Assembly: GCF_003614185.1 (NCBI RefSeq)
Contig: NZ_KZ987724.1
Coordinates: 4,415,743 to 4,479,742 of the forward strand
Length of the DNA: 64,000 bases
Source: Paenibacillus aceti
GTDB lineage: Bacteria; Bacillota; Bacilli; Paenibacillales; Paenibacillaceae
Direction: 5' to 3'
How positions within the stretch are numbered: the first letter of the stretch is position 1; the number at the start of each line of letters is the position of its first letter. The position numbers and the translations under genes are program-made. The notes beneath the pieces were generated by a model. It was given only the letters and a program-made list of their open reading frames with translations. It was not told the origin of the DNA and did not search any database. Positions 43,098 to 52,363 of the stretch are shown piece by piece.

Positions 43098-43367
43098 ATG
43101 GTAAAAAACCCAGTTGTCGTTAAGTTGAAGACGGGTCTCCACGCACGCCCAGCGGCGTTGTTCGTTCAGGAAGCGAATAAATATTCTTCGGAAATTTTCG
43201 TTGAGAAAGACGATAAAAAAGTGAATGCTAAGAGTATCATGGGCATTATGAGCCTCGCAATCAGTACCGGTACGGAAATTTACATCAGTGCTGAAGGTGC
43301 GGATGCCGAGCAGGCTGCAAACGCTTTAATCAACTTAGTGAGCAAAGAAGAATTGGAGAACCAATAA
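43098..43367 (+). CDS. crh: HPr-family phosphocarrier at the crh locus, with both His15 and Ser46
   Basis: An 89-residue HPr-fold protein. It has His15 (LKTGLHARPA) and Ser46 (NAKSIMGIMSL). By sequence style (RLKTGLxARPAALFVQEAN, KVNAKSIMG, SxxTGTE) and by position after whiA it resembles B. subtilis Crh. Crh, however, carries Gln15 and cannot be phosphorylated by PTS enzyme I. Here the histidine is retained, so the protein could work both as a PTS phosphocarrier and, once Ser46 is phosphorylated by HprK (3981), as a CcpA co-effector. The gene has its own extended -10 promoter and a terminator. The symbol crh is by synteny; hpr-like is an equally fair label. Confidence 0.88.
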   Translation: MVKNPVVVKLKTGLHARPAALFVQEANKYSSEIFVEKDDKKVNAKSIMGIMSLAISTGTEIYISAEGADAEQAANALINLVSKEELENQ

Positions 43368-43386
43368 TCTGATATTGTTCCTGAAG

Positions 43387-43425
43387 AAAGACCTCTGTTC
43401 TGTATAATGACGGAGGTCTTTTTTA
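43387..43425 (+). terminator. Intrinsic terminator after crh
   Basis: AAAGACCTC pairs with GAGGTCTTT, loop of 17 bases, followed by TTTTATTTT. Confidence 0.85.
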
Positions 43426-43500
43426 TTTTGTGCGTATACTGCAACATTTCTCTATAAACTTCGTTTAGTAGTTAGAATTTAACCAATACTGGAGGGGTCT

Positions 43501-44250
43501 ATGATGAGGAAATGGTTGAAGCCTGTTGGAGTAATGATGCTTACGGGAACGCTGCTACTGGGGGGGCCGGTATTCGGCGGAGTCTTCCAGGCAACACCAG
43601 CTTATGCGGACGAGGTGCAGAAGAATGTGATTAGTGTAGTCGGCAATGGAGAGATCACGGTGAAGCCGGATATCGCTTATCTCTCGATCGGTGTAGAGAC
43701 CCAGGCTAAGACAGCCAAGGAAGCGCAGAGTGCAAATGCTGCGAAATTCTCTCAAATCAGCAAGCTGCTCAAGGATACATGGAAGATCGATAGCAAGGAT
43801 CTGAAGACCGGACAGTTCTATGTGCAGCCGAATTATACCTATAATGAAAAAGAGGGACAGAAGCTGACTGGCTATACAGCGACGCATACGTTGAATGTTA
43901 CTTATCGTGACCTGGAGAAAGTGGGCACCTTGATCGATGCTGTGACGGAAGCCGGGGCGAACCGCATCGACAATATTCGCTTCAGTGTGGAGAATGGGGA
44001 CCAATATTTAGCAGAAGTGATTCAAAAGGCGATGAACAATGCCAATGTTAAGGCTAGTGCGATTGCCAAAGCCGCGAATCGTCAGCTTGGGGCAGCGCTG
44101 AACATTTCTCAATCGGGCGGCAACGTTTCGTTGTACTCAGAGAACTACGCGATGAAGACGATGGCGGTGGCTGCGGATAGCGGAACTTCGGTTGAGCCTG
44201 GCGAGATTACGGTGTCCACATCCCTAAGCATCACCTACGAAATGAAGTAA
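43501..44250 (+). CDS. Secreted SIMPL-domain (DUF541) protein (YvcN-region)
   Basis: A 249-residue protein with a signal peptide (MMRKWLKPVGVMMLTGTLLLGG..., cleavage likely after TPAYA near residue 36) and one SIMPL/DUF541 domain (about 40-249). The latter begins with the characteristic ISVVGNGEITVKPDIAYLSIGVE and ends TVSTSLSITYEMK. Proteins of this family form periplasmic or extracytoplasmic oligomers; one member is linked to oxidative stress, but the general function is unknown. GGAGGGG precedes the tandem ATG; either 43501 or 43504 could be used. Monocistronic between terminators. Confidence 0.88.
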   Translation: MMRKWLKPVGVMMLTGTLLLGGPVFGGVFQATPAYADEVQKNVISVVGNGEITVKPDIAYLSIGVETQAKTAKEAQSANAAKFSQISKLLKDTWKIDSKDLKTGQFYVQPNYTYNEKEGQKLTGYTATHTLNVTYRDLEKVGTLIDAVTEAGANRIDNIRFSVENGDQYLAEVIQKAMNNANVKASAIAKAANRQLGAALNISQSGGNVSLYSENYAMKTMAVAADSGTSVEPGEITVSTSLSITYEMK

Positions 44251-44290
44251 TAGAGGTTATAGCTGACTGAATAGTTTATCAATTTGACCG

Positions 44291-44329
44291 GGGGTACGCG
44301 GCGAAGCAGCGCTTGCGTACTCCTTTTTT
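44291..44329 (+). terminator. Intrinsic terminator after the SIMPL-domain gene
   Basis: GGGGTACGC pairs with GCGTACTCC (one G-T pair), followed by TTTTTTATTTT. Confidence 0.85.
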
Positions 44330-44482
44330 ATTTTGTCCATCGCTGACGCTTATTTTTTGCAGGGACAGGGGATATTATTAACAAACCAACTGGCCGTATC
44401 CAATTTGCGTATAAAGTGGAGATATTATTTGTCGATTCGGATAATTATTCGACGAATTGCAGCACAGGGACTTAGAAAAGTG

Positions 44483-44511
44483 TTGTAACTGTCGCTAAAA
44501 AAAGGTATAGT
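44483..44511 (+). promoter_or_regulatory. Sigma-A promoter of the potABCD leader
   Basis: TTGTAA (44483-44488), 17-base spacer, TATAGT (44506-44511). Transcription should begin near 44518, only about 25 bases before the leader terminator. Confidence 0.65.
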
Positions 44512-44542
44512 GTATATTGCAAAAATGAATCAATTGACCTGT

Positions 44543-44575
44543 AAAAGCCATACCAATGGATATGGCTTTTTTTTC
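44543..44575 (+). terminator. Leader terminator (attenuator candidate) before potA
   Basis: AAAAGCCATA pairs perfectly with TATGGCTTTT around CCAATGGA, followed by more T. It lies between the promoter at 44483 and potA. A second inverted repeat, GTTCAGAA (44587) / TTCTGAAC (44632), follows. Transcripts should stop here unless read-through is regulated. No recognisable riboswitch aptamer is seen in the short 5' part. Confidence 0.7.
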
Positions 44576-44696
44576 TTAAAGAGGCGGTTCAGAAAATCCT
44601 TTTTGTGATCATGAGGCGATTCCGGGAGACCTTCTGAACTTTCATTTGAAGAGGACTTTGAGACATTCGATTACTTCAGAAGGAGTTGATGCATAC

Positions 44697-45665
44697 ATGA
44701 TTGAACTGGCTGGGGTTGAAAAGCACTTTGCAGGACAAGTTGTAGTGCATCCGCTATCGCTCACTATTAAGGAAGGGGAATTCCTGACCTTATTGGGTCC
44801 GAGCGGCTGTGGCAAGACGACAATTCTGCGCATGCTCGCGGGGTTTGAACAACCTACCAGCGGCAGAATATTACTCGATGGTGCTGATCTGACGAAGCTG
44901 CCGCCGAATCGCCGAGATTTGAATCTCGTCTTTCAACATTATGCTCTATTCCCACATATGACGGTGGAGGATAATATTGATTTTGGTCTGAAAATGAAGA
45001 AGCTGCCGACGAAAGAACGGCGTGAGCGTATAGAAGAAGCGGTGGCAATGACACAATTGACGCCGCTTATGAAACGTTATCCGCATCAATTATCAGGCGG
45101 ACAGCAGCAGCGTGTTGCGATCGCCCGCGCGATTGCCAATAAGCCCAAGGTGCTGCTCTTGGATGAGCCGTTGGGGGCGCTGGATCTACAGCTGCGTAAG
45201 AATTTGCAGTCTGAATTGAAGCATCTGCAGCGAAGTCTGGGCATTACGTTCGTATATGTAACGCATGATCAGGATGAGGCGATGATGATGTCCGACCGGA
45301 TCGTGATTATGAACAACGGGCAGGTCGAGCAAATCGGCAGCCCGCGTGAGGTGTATTCCAAACCGACGACGCTCTTCGCAGCTACCTTCATCGGTGAGAA
45401 TAACATCTTCTCGGAGGAAGGCCGCCTGTTCGCGGTAAGACCTGAGAAGCTTCACGGTATCCGTGATCTCGATGCAGCGAGACGTACGGGTCAGATTATC
45501 GATGTTCAGTATCTAGGGAGTATCCATAAGGTCATCGTCCAGCTGGACGAGGAGCCGATGACGGTGTCGATTGTACTCGATTCTTCAGACAATCATATCT
45601 GGCAGGTGGGAGAGAGAATCGGAGTTCATTGGGATACCCGGGACGAGGTGAATATCGGGTCATGA
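44697..45665 (+). CDS. potA: Spermidine/putrescine ABC importer ATPase
   Basis: A 322-residue MalK/PotA-type ATPase. Walker A GPSGCGKT is at residues 34-41, Q-loop [12 protein letters not shown] near 79, signature [14 protein letters not shown] near 132, Walker [12 protein letters not shown] near 155 and H-loop [10 protein letters not shown] near 189. A TOBE-type C-terminal domain (about 235-322) is present but short. The frame is open to 44646, but AAGGAG about 10 bases before ATG 44697 and the normal family start favour the latter. The following genes encode two permeases and a binding protein in the classical potABCD order. Confidence 0.93.
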   Translation: MIELAGVEKHFAGQVVVHPLSLTIKEGEFLTLLGPSGCGKTTILRMLAGFEQPTSGRILLDGADLTKLPPNRRDLNLVFQHYALFPHMTVEDNIDFGLKMKKLPTKERRERIEEAVAMTQLTPLMKRYPHQLSGGQQQRVAIARAIANKPKVLLLDEPLGALDLQLRKNLQSELKHLQRSLGITFVYVTHDQDEAMMMSDRIVIMNNGQVEQIGSPREVYSKPTTLFAATFIGENNIFSEEGRLFAVRPEKLHGIRDLDAARRTGQIIDVQYLGSIHKVIVQLDEEPMTVSIVLDSSDNHIWQVGERIGVHWDTRDEVNIGS

Positions 45666-46510
45666 GGAAGTCGAACCTAAGCCTCTTGCCGGTATTTTTA
45701 TGGCTGTTTCTGTTCCTGCTTCTACCGATGCTTATGGTTGTGGGCATTTCCTTTATGGACCGCGATGAGCTCGGGAATGTGGTATACCATTTCAATCTGG
45801 ACTCTTATGCGACGTTTTTTGATCCTTTATATTTAGGTATCTATTGGGATACGATCGTATTATCGGTGCTGACTACAGCCATTTGTCTGTTGCTCAGCTA
45901 TCCGCTTGCGTACTATATAGCCAATGCAAGTCCGAGAATGCAGACCTGGGGGCTCGTAATGATCACGATTCCGTTCTGGATCAATTTCCTGATCCGCACG
46001 TATGCCTGGGTACTGTTGCTAAGAACGCAGGGTGTCGTCAATTCACTGCTGATCAACTGGGGTTTGATTCAGGAGCCACTGCAAATGCTATATACAAAAG
46101 GGGCCGTACTGTTAGGGATGGTATATACCTTCGTCCCGTTCATGGTGCTGCCAATTTATGTGGCGCTGGAGCAGATGGATAAGAAGCTGCTGGAGGCAGC
46201 GAGTGACCTCGGGGCGACTCCATGGAGATCGTTCTGGCATATCACTCTACCGCAGACCAAATCGGGGATCATGACTGGCGCGGTGCTTGTCTATGTATCC
46301 ACGACCGGGATGTTCGTCGTGACGGATATTCTCGGCGGAGCCAAGTCGGCGATGATCAGTAACATTATCCAGAGTCAATTCCTGGGGGCGCGGAACTGGC
46401 CGTTCGGGTCGGCCCTATCCGTGATCTTCGTGATTACTTCACTGATTATGATCGCTCTGTTCAATAGGGCGATGACATCAAGACATTTGAAAGTGAAGGA
46501 GGGGCGCTAA
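45662..46510 (+). CDS. potB: Spermidine/putrescine ABC permease PotB
   Basis: A 282-residue inner-membrane permease with six helices. It begins [22 protein letters not shown]. The binding-protein-dependent transport EAA loop [21 protein letters not shown] is near residues 178-198, the contact site for PotA. ATG 45662 overlaps the potA stop (ATGA), so translation is coupled. The frame is open to 45629, which would overlap potA further and lacks an RBS. Confidence 0.93.
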   Translation: MRKSNLSLLPVFLWLFLFLLLPMLMVVGISFMDRDELGNVVYHFNLDSYATFFDPLYLGIYWDTIVLSVLTTAICLLLSYPLAYYIANASPRMQTWGLVMITIPFWINFLIRTYAWVLLLRTQGVVNSLLINWGLIQEPLQMLYTKGAVLLGMVYTFVPFMVLPIYVALEQMDKKLLEAASDLGATPWRSFWHITLPQTKSGIMTGAVLVYVSTTGMFVVTDILGGAKSAMISNIIQSQFLGARNWPFGSALSVIFVITSLIMIALFNRAMTSRHLKVKEGR

Positions 46511-47316
46511 TGAAGAGCAAGAATCATCCGCTTCTCGGTATTCACTCTTTATTGATGATGATCTTTATATACATCCCGATTATCATCATCATTGTATACT
46601 CGTTCAATAGCTCTCGTCTGGCAGCAGATTGGAGTGGCTTTACCTTTGACTGGTATCTGTCGCTCTTTGAGAACTCCTATGTGATGGAGGCGTTAACGAA
46701 CACGCTGATTGTAGCGGTTGTGTCGACTGTGGTATCTACCCTGTTAGGTACGATGTCCGCTCTGGCGATGCGCAAGACAACCAAGAAAATAAAGGCAGGG
46801 ATGGGCGGTTTATTATACTTGCCAATCATTATTCCTGATATTATTATGGGTTTGTCGTTACTCATGCTGTTCTCGCAGTTCCATATTCCGCTCGGAAGAT
46901 TGACGATCATCATCGCGCATATTACTTTTAGCATTTCCTATGTGCATGTCGTCGTCTCGACGCGGCTTACAGGAATGAAGGACGGTCTGGAAGAGGCAGC
47001 TCAGGATTTGGGGGCGGGAGCTTGGCAGACATTCCGCTTCGTGACGATGCCGCAGATTCTGCCGGGGATTATTTCCGGAGCGATCATTGCGTTTACGATG
47101 TCCCTGGATGATTTCATGGTCAGCTTTTTCGTGAGTGGCCCAAATTCGACAACTTTGCCGATTTATATCTACGGCCAGGTGAAACGGGGTATTTCCCCGG
47201 AAATTAACGCATTGTGTACGATATTGATCATTGTTAGCGTAACGCTGATTTTACTGGCGCAATTTATCCTCAATAAGGGTAAAGGGCAAAAGAAGCAATC
47301 TGTACTTCCCTTCTAA
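46510..47316 (+). CDS. potC: Spermidine/putrescine ABC permease PotC
   Basis: A 268-residue permease with six helices and the EAA loop EAAQDLGAGAWQTFRFVTMPQ near residues 158-178. The MSLDDFMVSFFVSGPNSTTLPIYIY segment is very characteristic of PotC. The start ATG overlaps the potB stop by one base (TAATG), with AAGGAGGGG upstream. It pairs with PotB to form the channel. Confidence 0.93.
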   Translation: MKSKNHPLLGIHSLLMMIFIYIPIIIIIVYSFNSSRLAADWSGFTFDWYLSLFENSYVMEALTNTLIVAVVSTVVSTLLGTMSALAMRKTTKKIKAGMGGLLYLPIIIPDIIMGLSLLMLFSQFHIPLGRLTIIIAHITFSISYVHVVVSTRLTGMKDGLEEAAQDLGAGAWQTFRFVTMPQILPGIISGAIIAFTMSLDDFMVSFFVSGPNSTTLPIYIYGQVKRGISPEINALCTILIIVSVTLILLAQFILNKGKGQKKQSVLPF

Positions 47317-47354
47317 ATACAATAAAGTTTCATGAAAGAGAGGAGATAAAGGAA

Positions 47355-48404
47355 TTGAAAAGAATGAAGTGGGCTGGCTTGTTGCTGGCGGTAATGATGG
47401 TGGTTGGCTTGCTATCCGGTTGCGGAGGATCGTCCAAGGAGACGCTGAACATTTACAGCTGGGCTGACAACTTTGATATGGACGTCATTAAGGACTTTGA
47501 GAAGCAATACAATGTCAAGGTGAAGTATGATGTGTTCGCGAACAACGAGGACCTTCTGGCCAAGATTAAGGCAGGGGGTAATGGGTATGATCTGATTCAG
47601 CCATCCGATTATATGGTGGAGATGATGATTAAGCAGGACCTGCTTGCTCCGCTGGACATGAACAACATTCCGAACTTTGAGAATATTGCCGATGTCTATA
47701 AGAATCCTACGTTCGATCCTGGGAATAAATATTCCATTGTCTACATGTCAGGGGTAACCGGGATTGCTTACAACAAGAAGTATGTCAAGGATGAGATTGA
47801 TAGCTGGGAGGATCTCTGGAACCCTGCGTATAAGGGCAAGGTCATCTTGCTTGATGATAACCGCGAGGTGATCGGCATGGCGCTGAAGAAGGCGGGACAC
47901 TCCAATAGCTCTAAGGACGAGGGAGAAATCACCGCAGCCGTTAACGATCTGAAGACTTTACTGCCAAGCGTGCTCGCTTTTGATACAGATAATATTAAGC
48001 AGAAGATGATTCAGGAAGAGGGCTGGATCGCCACCGTATGGTCCGGGGACGCTTCCTTCATCGCCAAGGATAATCCCGATATCGGCTTCGTGATTCCGAA
48101 GGAAGGCAGCACGATCTTCGCGGATAATTATGCAATTCCTAAGAATGCAAATCATAAGGAGCTAGCTGAGAAGTTCATCAACTTTATGCTTGAGCCTGAG
48201 GTTAGTGCGAAGAACTATGAGTCGATCGGCTATAGCGATCCTAACACGAAATCGGCTCCGTTCCACAGTGCGGAATATAACGCTGATAAAATGATCAATC
48301 TGACCGATGAAGAAATGTCGCGTACAGAATGGCTGAGCGATATAGGATCGCAAGTGAGCCTGTACGACCGTTTCTGGACTGAACTGAAGAGTGGTCGGGA
48401 ATAG
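47355..48404 (+). CDS. potD: Polyamine-binding lipoprotein PotD
   Basis: A 349-residue extracellular solute-binding lipoprotein. The lipoprotein signal ends in LLSGC with Cys23. The mature protein shows polyamine-binder segments NIYSWADNFD near 32, GYDLIQPSDYMVEMM near 75-90, GVTGIAYNKKYV near 131, and WSGDASFIAKDNPDIGFVIPKEGS near 225-250. TTG 47355 has AGGAG 9 bases upstream; ATG 47364 is an in-frame alternative that leaves the lipobox intact. It is processed by Lgt (4934). Spermidine or putrescine is inferred from family; the relative preference is not readable. Confidence 0.92.
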   Translation: MKRMKWAGLLLAVMMVVGLLSGCGGSSKETLNIYSWADNFDMDVIKDFEKQYNVKVKYDVFANNEDLLAKIKAGGNGYDLIQPSDYMVEMMIKQDLLAPLDMNNIPNFENIADVYKNPTFDPGNKYSIVYMSGVTGIAYNKKYVKDEIDSWEDLWNPAYKGKVILLDDNREVIGMALKKAGHSNSSKDEGEITAAVNDLKTLLPSVLAFDTDNIKQKMIQEEGWIATVWSGDASFIAKDNPDIGFVIPKEGSTIFADNYAIPKNANHKELAEKFINFMLEPEVSAKNYESIGYSDPNTKSAPFHSAEYNADKMINLTDEEMSRTEWLSDIGSQVSLYDRFWTELKSGRE

Positions 48405-48427
48405 ATCCGTTGAATAGAGTTTAAGAA

Positions 48428-48474
48428 AAGAAGGCCTTCCCTTAAGTAGTTTGTCTACTGAGGGAGGCCTTTTG
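48428..48474. terminator. Bidirectional terminator after potD
   Basis: AAGGCCTTCCCT...AGTAG pairs with CTACT...AGGGAGGCCTT, a long imperfect stem with A-rich left and T-rich right flanks. It serves potD on the plus strand and can end the convergent DUF418 gene. Confidence 0.82.
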
Positions 48475-48483
48475 TTTGTGTAG

Positions 48484-49677
48484 CTATATTTCCGCAGCTG
48501 CCAGGTTCTTCTTCCGTTTAGCCTTGCCGCTTAGGGAAAGATAGGTCCACATGCGCAGAATCCGCTCGAACGGACCTGATTTGAAGTAGGAGTTATACCA
48601 GCTGCTAAAGAACATCTGCAGGATGTAAATCAAGAGCGCCAGTCCGCAGCCGGCGATGACACCGATTTTGCCGAACCAGCCCAAACCATCTCCGTAGAAT
48701 ATCGCCGTACAGATGACGGTCTGCATGAGATAGTTGGTGAGCGATAGCTTGCCGACAGCTTCAAAATATCCAAACAACCGAGACGAGGAAAATCTGGAGT
48801 AAGCGAGGGCGAACGCCATCATATAGCCGATGGATAACAGACTTCCACCGACCAGCATCCCGGTTCCTGAACCGATCTGGTCTGGGAATACAAGACTGTA
48901 TGATTTGAACAATAATCCTAGCGGCAGGAAAATGAACAGGTATTTACGATAGGTTGCGGTTTTCTGTTCAGGATCGATAAACCATCGTCGCTTCGCGGCG
49001 TACATACCGAGCAAAAACAAAGGCATATGCAGCATCGGTGCAATCATAGCTATGACCAGCATAGCCGAAGCCGACTTCGCCATAGGATCAGCGGTCTCCC
49101 GATCATGTTTGATCTCTGCATAGCTGCCTCCCGCGTAGAGGGTTACTGTATTTTTGACATAGGCCTCGATGCGCTGGTTCATTTCTTGCGTGCTCTTGGA
49201 TTGTTTATTCTCAGGAAATATCCCGATGAGCCCCACTAATAACATTAGAATACAAGACCATATAAGCAGCGTCTTAGGCTTGCGGTTCATAAAGATCAGA
49301 AGCATAATTCCGATGATCCCGTAATAGAACAGGATATCGCCGTCCCATAGATAGGTGCTGTGCAGGAGACCGATAGCTCCTAGCAAAGCGAATCTGCGCA
49401 GTAAAGGCCAGCCCGCTTTTCGATTTCTTGCGTTCAAGCTCTCTTTCATCTTGATCATGCCAAATCCGAACACGAATGTGAAGATCGGCATGAAGCTGCC
49501 TTCTACCAGCAGTTGTACGAATTTATGAGCCGTTGATCCGGCGGTCGTTACGTGGAACAGATGCAGCAGATCCTTCCCATGCATTCCGTACTGGAAAATC
49601 AGCATATTGGCGAGAAGTATGCCAAGCAGACTGAATCCTCGCAAACAATCGATCAACCGTATCCTTTTACTCTTCAA
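48484..49677 (-). CDS. DUF418 (YeiB-like) membrane protein
   Basis: A 397-residue polytopic membrane protein with about ten helices. The N-terminal IRLIDCLRGFSLLGILLANML and FTFVFGFGMIKM, and the DUF418 C-terminal region (LTNYLMQTVICTAIFYGDGLGWFGKIG; GPFERILRMWTYLS), place it in the YeiB/YxaH group. Some relatives resemble heparan-glucosaminide acetyltransferases, but no reaction has been shown for this group. A 131-base gap separates it from the divergent response regulator. Monocistronic. Confidence 0.85.
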   Translation of the reverse strand: MKSKRIRLIDCLRGFSLLGILLANMLIFQYGMHGKDLLHLFHVTTAGSTAHKFVQLLVEGSFMPIFTFVFGFGMIKMKESLNARNRKAGWPLLRRFALLGAIGLLHSTYLWDGDILFYYGIIGIMLLIFMNRKPKTLLIWSCILMLLVGLIGIFPENKQSKSTQEMNQRIEAYVKNTVTLYAGGSYAEIKHDRETADPMAKSASAMLVIAMIAPMLHMPLFLLGMYAAKRRWFIDPEQKTATYRKYLFIFLPLGLLFKSYSLVFPDQIGSGTGMLVGGSLLSIGYMMAFALAYSRFSSSRLFGYFEAVGKLSLTNYLMQTVICTAIFYGDGLGWFGKIGVIAGCGLALLIYILQMFFSSWYNSYFKSGPFERILRMWTYLSLSGKAKRKKNLAAAEI

Positions 49678-49819
49678 TATTAATCACCTCGAGGATCAGT
49701 GTAGCAGTGGAGCTTAAATAGGAACTAAAATCCCGCTTAACATTTGTTGAACAGCTGTAAATATTGTTTAGCTCGAATTAAGATTGGTTTGATACAATGC
49801 TGCTGAGGTGGTTTATAGG

Positions 49820-50525
49820 ATGGAGAATGCGAAAATTTTACTCGTCGATGATGAAAAGGCCATTGTGCAATTGATTGAAATGGTGCTGCGTAAGGAAGGA
49901 TTCAGGCATATTTACACAGCGAATAACGGTAAGGAAGCGCTAGAGCTGATCAAGCGTCATACGATAGATATCATTCTGCTGGACGTCATGCTGCCGGATC
50001 AGACAGGCTTCGATTTATGTCCGCAAATTCGCAAGGCTTCGGATGCCCATATTATCTTCTTGACAGCCCGGACTTCGGACCTCGATGTGTTGACGGGTTT
50101 TGCAACGGGCGGAGACGATTACGTGACCAAGCCGTTCAATCCGCTGGAGATCGCCGCCCGTGTGAAGGCTAAGCGTGGTAACGCCCGCCACACCGGTTAG
50201 ACTGGAGGACAGCCGCGGCCGTTATGACTTTGGTCGCTTCGTCCTCGATGAATTCTCGGGCACGCTGCTTGTAGACGGCAAGGAAGTTCCCTGTCCTGCT
50301 CTAGCTTATCAGCTGCTATTGTTCTTATGCAAGCATCCTGGCATCGTGTTCTCGAAGGCACAACTCTATGAAGAGGTATGGGGCATGGATGGACTTGGGG
50401 ATGACAACACCGTGATGGTGCATATCCGCAAAATCCGCGAACGAATCGAGGAAGATCCCGGTAATCCTGAATACCTGCTGACAGTTCGGGGACTGGGATA
50501 TAAGCTGGTGAAGGTGAGCCCATGA
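49820..50525 (+). pseudogene. OmpR-family response regulator split by a frameshift
   Basis: Two reading frames together make one normal regulator. ATG 49820 (RBS TGAGGTGG, 8 bases away) encodes a full receiver domain with DD at 10-11, phospho-acceptor Asp55 in LLDVMLPD and Lys in VTKPFNP, but runs into TAG at 50200 just after helix alpha-5. The winged-helix half lies in the next frame (about 50175-50525: FSGTLLVDGKEVPCPALAYQLLLFLCKHPGIVFSKAQLYEEVWG ... RGLGYKLVKV as separate segments) and overlaps the kinase start. One base gained or two lost near 50165-50180 explains the break. A GTG at 50175 with a weak AAGG could allow separate translation of the DNA-binding half. Sequencing error, pseudogene or real split are all possible. 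Confidence 0.8.
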
Positions 50526-52288
50526 GGAAGATCAGAACCCGCCTAGCCCTGCATTTTACCTATCAGCTTCTGATGCAGTGGGTCTTGATCCTGTTGACGA
50601 TGATGATCATCTTATTCTCGTTGTTCAATTATATGGCCAACCAGGATTTGAAGCGGACCTTCTCGACAGGGGCCCTGGATGCGATCAAGATCGAGACGAT
50701 CATCCAGAATGATGAGGTAGAGATGAATCACCGTTGGAAGAAGCTGCTGAAAGAGCAAGGATATTGGCTGCAAATTATCAATGACAGGGGGAGCGTGATT
50801 TATTCCTTAAATGCACCGGCAGATCTGAAGAAGACTTATGGAGCAACGGAGCTGCTGAACATTCAGGAGTCTCGTAGGCTCGGCTCCTATCGGGTGTCCG
50901 CGGCGCTGGAGCCGGAAGCGGATGGACTGAAATCTGTCGTTTATTTGATGGGAAGGCAGGATCTGGGCACGAAGCTGTTGAATGAATGGTTCCAGAAGTA
51001 TAACCAGAAAGGACAGATTCGGGCGGATGCCATGGCGGAGCTTGAGCAGCAGCTTCATGGCAAGGATGAGTATTTACAGGTTGTAAATACGGAGGGAGAG
51101 ATATTGCAGTCTATCGGACAATCCGCTCAAGGCAGCACAGATAAGAGATATCTTCCCCTTGATTTGGTGGCGATACACGCAGAGCCGGGCAGTTATCCGA
51201 TGGAATTGTCGGTACATTACGATGAGGATAGCGGCAACACCTGGCTTCTGCATCAAGGCAAGCAGGGGAGGACGATAGAGAAGCAGTCGATATTTTATGA
51301 CCTGATCAAGGGGCTGGTTGTCATTGGGGTTAGTGTCATGGTGGTGACGCTGGCGCTGTCGATCTGGCACGGATATCGCTATGGGCAGCCGCTGACCCTA
51401 TTCGCTGGTTGGTTTGAACGGATGGGCGAGGGGCGGTATAGCGAAGCGTTGACGGAGAAGGAACGTAAAAAGGTGTTCAAGCGTAATGGCAAGATCCGCA
51501 TGCGATACCGACTCTATAAAGAGGTTATTGCCGGCTTCTACGAGATGGCGACCCAATTGGATGCTTCACAGCGGGATCGGAAGCTGCTGGAGCAGACCCG
51601 GGAGGAATGGATGACAGGCATTTCCCATGATTTGCGGACACCGCTGGCGACGATCCAGGGTTATGGCCATCTGCTGGAGAGCGGGCAATTTAGTTGGGAT
51701 GAAGCCGAGCTGAAGGAGATGGGCAAGGTCATTCGGGAAAAAGGGGATTTCATGTTGGAGCTGGTTCAGGATTTCTCCCTGACATTTCAGCTGAAGAACA
51801 ATGCTCTGCGTATTCCGCTAGAGCCGATTGAATTAAATGAGTTCGTCCGACGCTCGGTGCTGCGGTATGTCAATGACGCGACGATTGATACGGCCGTCTT
51901 CTCTTATGAGGAGTGGGAGGAAGAGTTGACCATTATGGCGAACCCGAAGTGGTTCCGGCGCATGCTCGACAATATTATCACGAATGCGGTGAATCATAAT
52001 CCTGAGGGAACGGAGATTACAGTGAGTACCGGTATTGCGGGGGATGCGGCCTGGATCTGTGTCGCCGACAATGGTCAGGGAATGGATGAAGAGACGCGGT
52101 GCAATCTGTTCGAGCGGTATTACCGCGGCACAAGCACGGATGAGACAACGGACGGCGCCGGTCTGGGCATGAGCATTGCCCACGCGATCGTGATCGCTCA
52201 TCAAGGACGGATTCGGGTGGAGTCAGAGCCACAGCAAGGGGCCAAGGTGATCATGGAGTTCCCGTTGATCGCGGTAGGAAACGAATAG
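50522..52288 (+). CDS. Sensor histidine kinase partnered with the split regulator
   Basis: A 588-residue kinase. Membrane helix 1 (residues 17-38), an extracellular region of about 220 residues, helix 2 (263-283), a HAMP-like linker, HisKA box GISHDLRTPLATIQGYGHLL with His369, and HATPase motifs (NIITNAVNHNPEGT, VADNGQGMD, GAGLGMSIAHAIV). The reading frame is fully intact, which argues that the system is still in use or only recently damaged. It overlaps the regulator's last codons by four bases (ATGA). The signal is unknown. Confidence 0.9.
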   Translation: MRKIRTRLALHFTYQLLMQWVLILLTMMIILFSLFNYMANQDLKRTFSTGALDAIKIETIIQNDEVEMNHRWKKLLKEQGYWLQIINDRGSVIYSLNAPADLKKTYGATELLNIQESRRLGSYRVSAALEPEADGLKSVVYLMGRQDLGTKLLNEWFQKYNQKGQIRADAMAELEQQLHGKDEYLQVVNTEGEILQSIGQSAQGSTDKRYLPLDLVAIHAEPGSYPMELSVHYDEDSGNTWLLHQGKQGRTIEKQSIFYDLIKGLVVIGVSVMVVTLALSIWHGYRYGQPLTLFAGWFERMGEGRYSEALTEKERKKVFKRNGKIRMRYRLYKEVIAGFYEMATQLDASQRDRKLLEQTREEWMTGISHDLRTPLATIQGYGHLLESGQFSWDEAELKEMGKVIREKGDFMLELVQDFSLTFQLKNNALRIPLEPIELNEFVRRSVLRYVNDATIDTAVFSYEEWEEELTIMANPKWFRRMLDNIITNAVNHNPEGTEITVSTGIAGDAAWICVADNGQGMDEETRCNLFERYYRGTSTDETTDGAGLGMSIAHAIVIAHQGRIRVESEPQQGAKVIMEFPLIAVGNE

Positions 52289-52363
52289 TCCAGGCTATTC
52301 CTGCATGATTTACAGCAGTTCCGGGAAAAATTGGGGTATCCATGAAAAGGGGGCAATAAGCTA

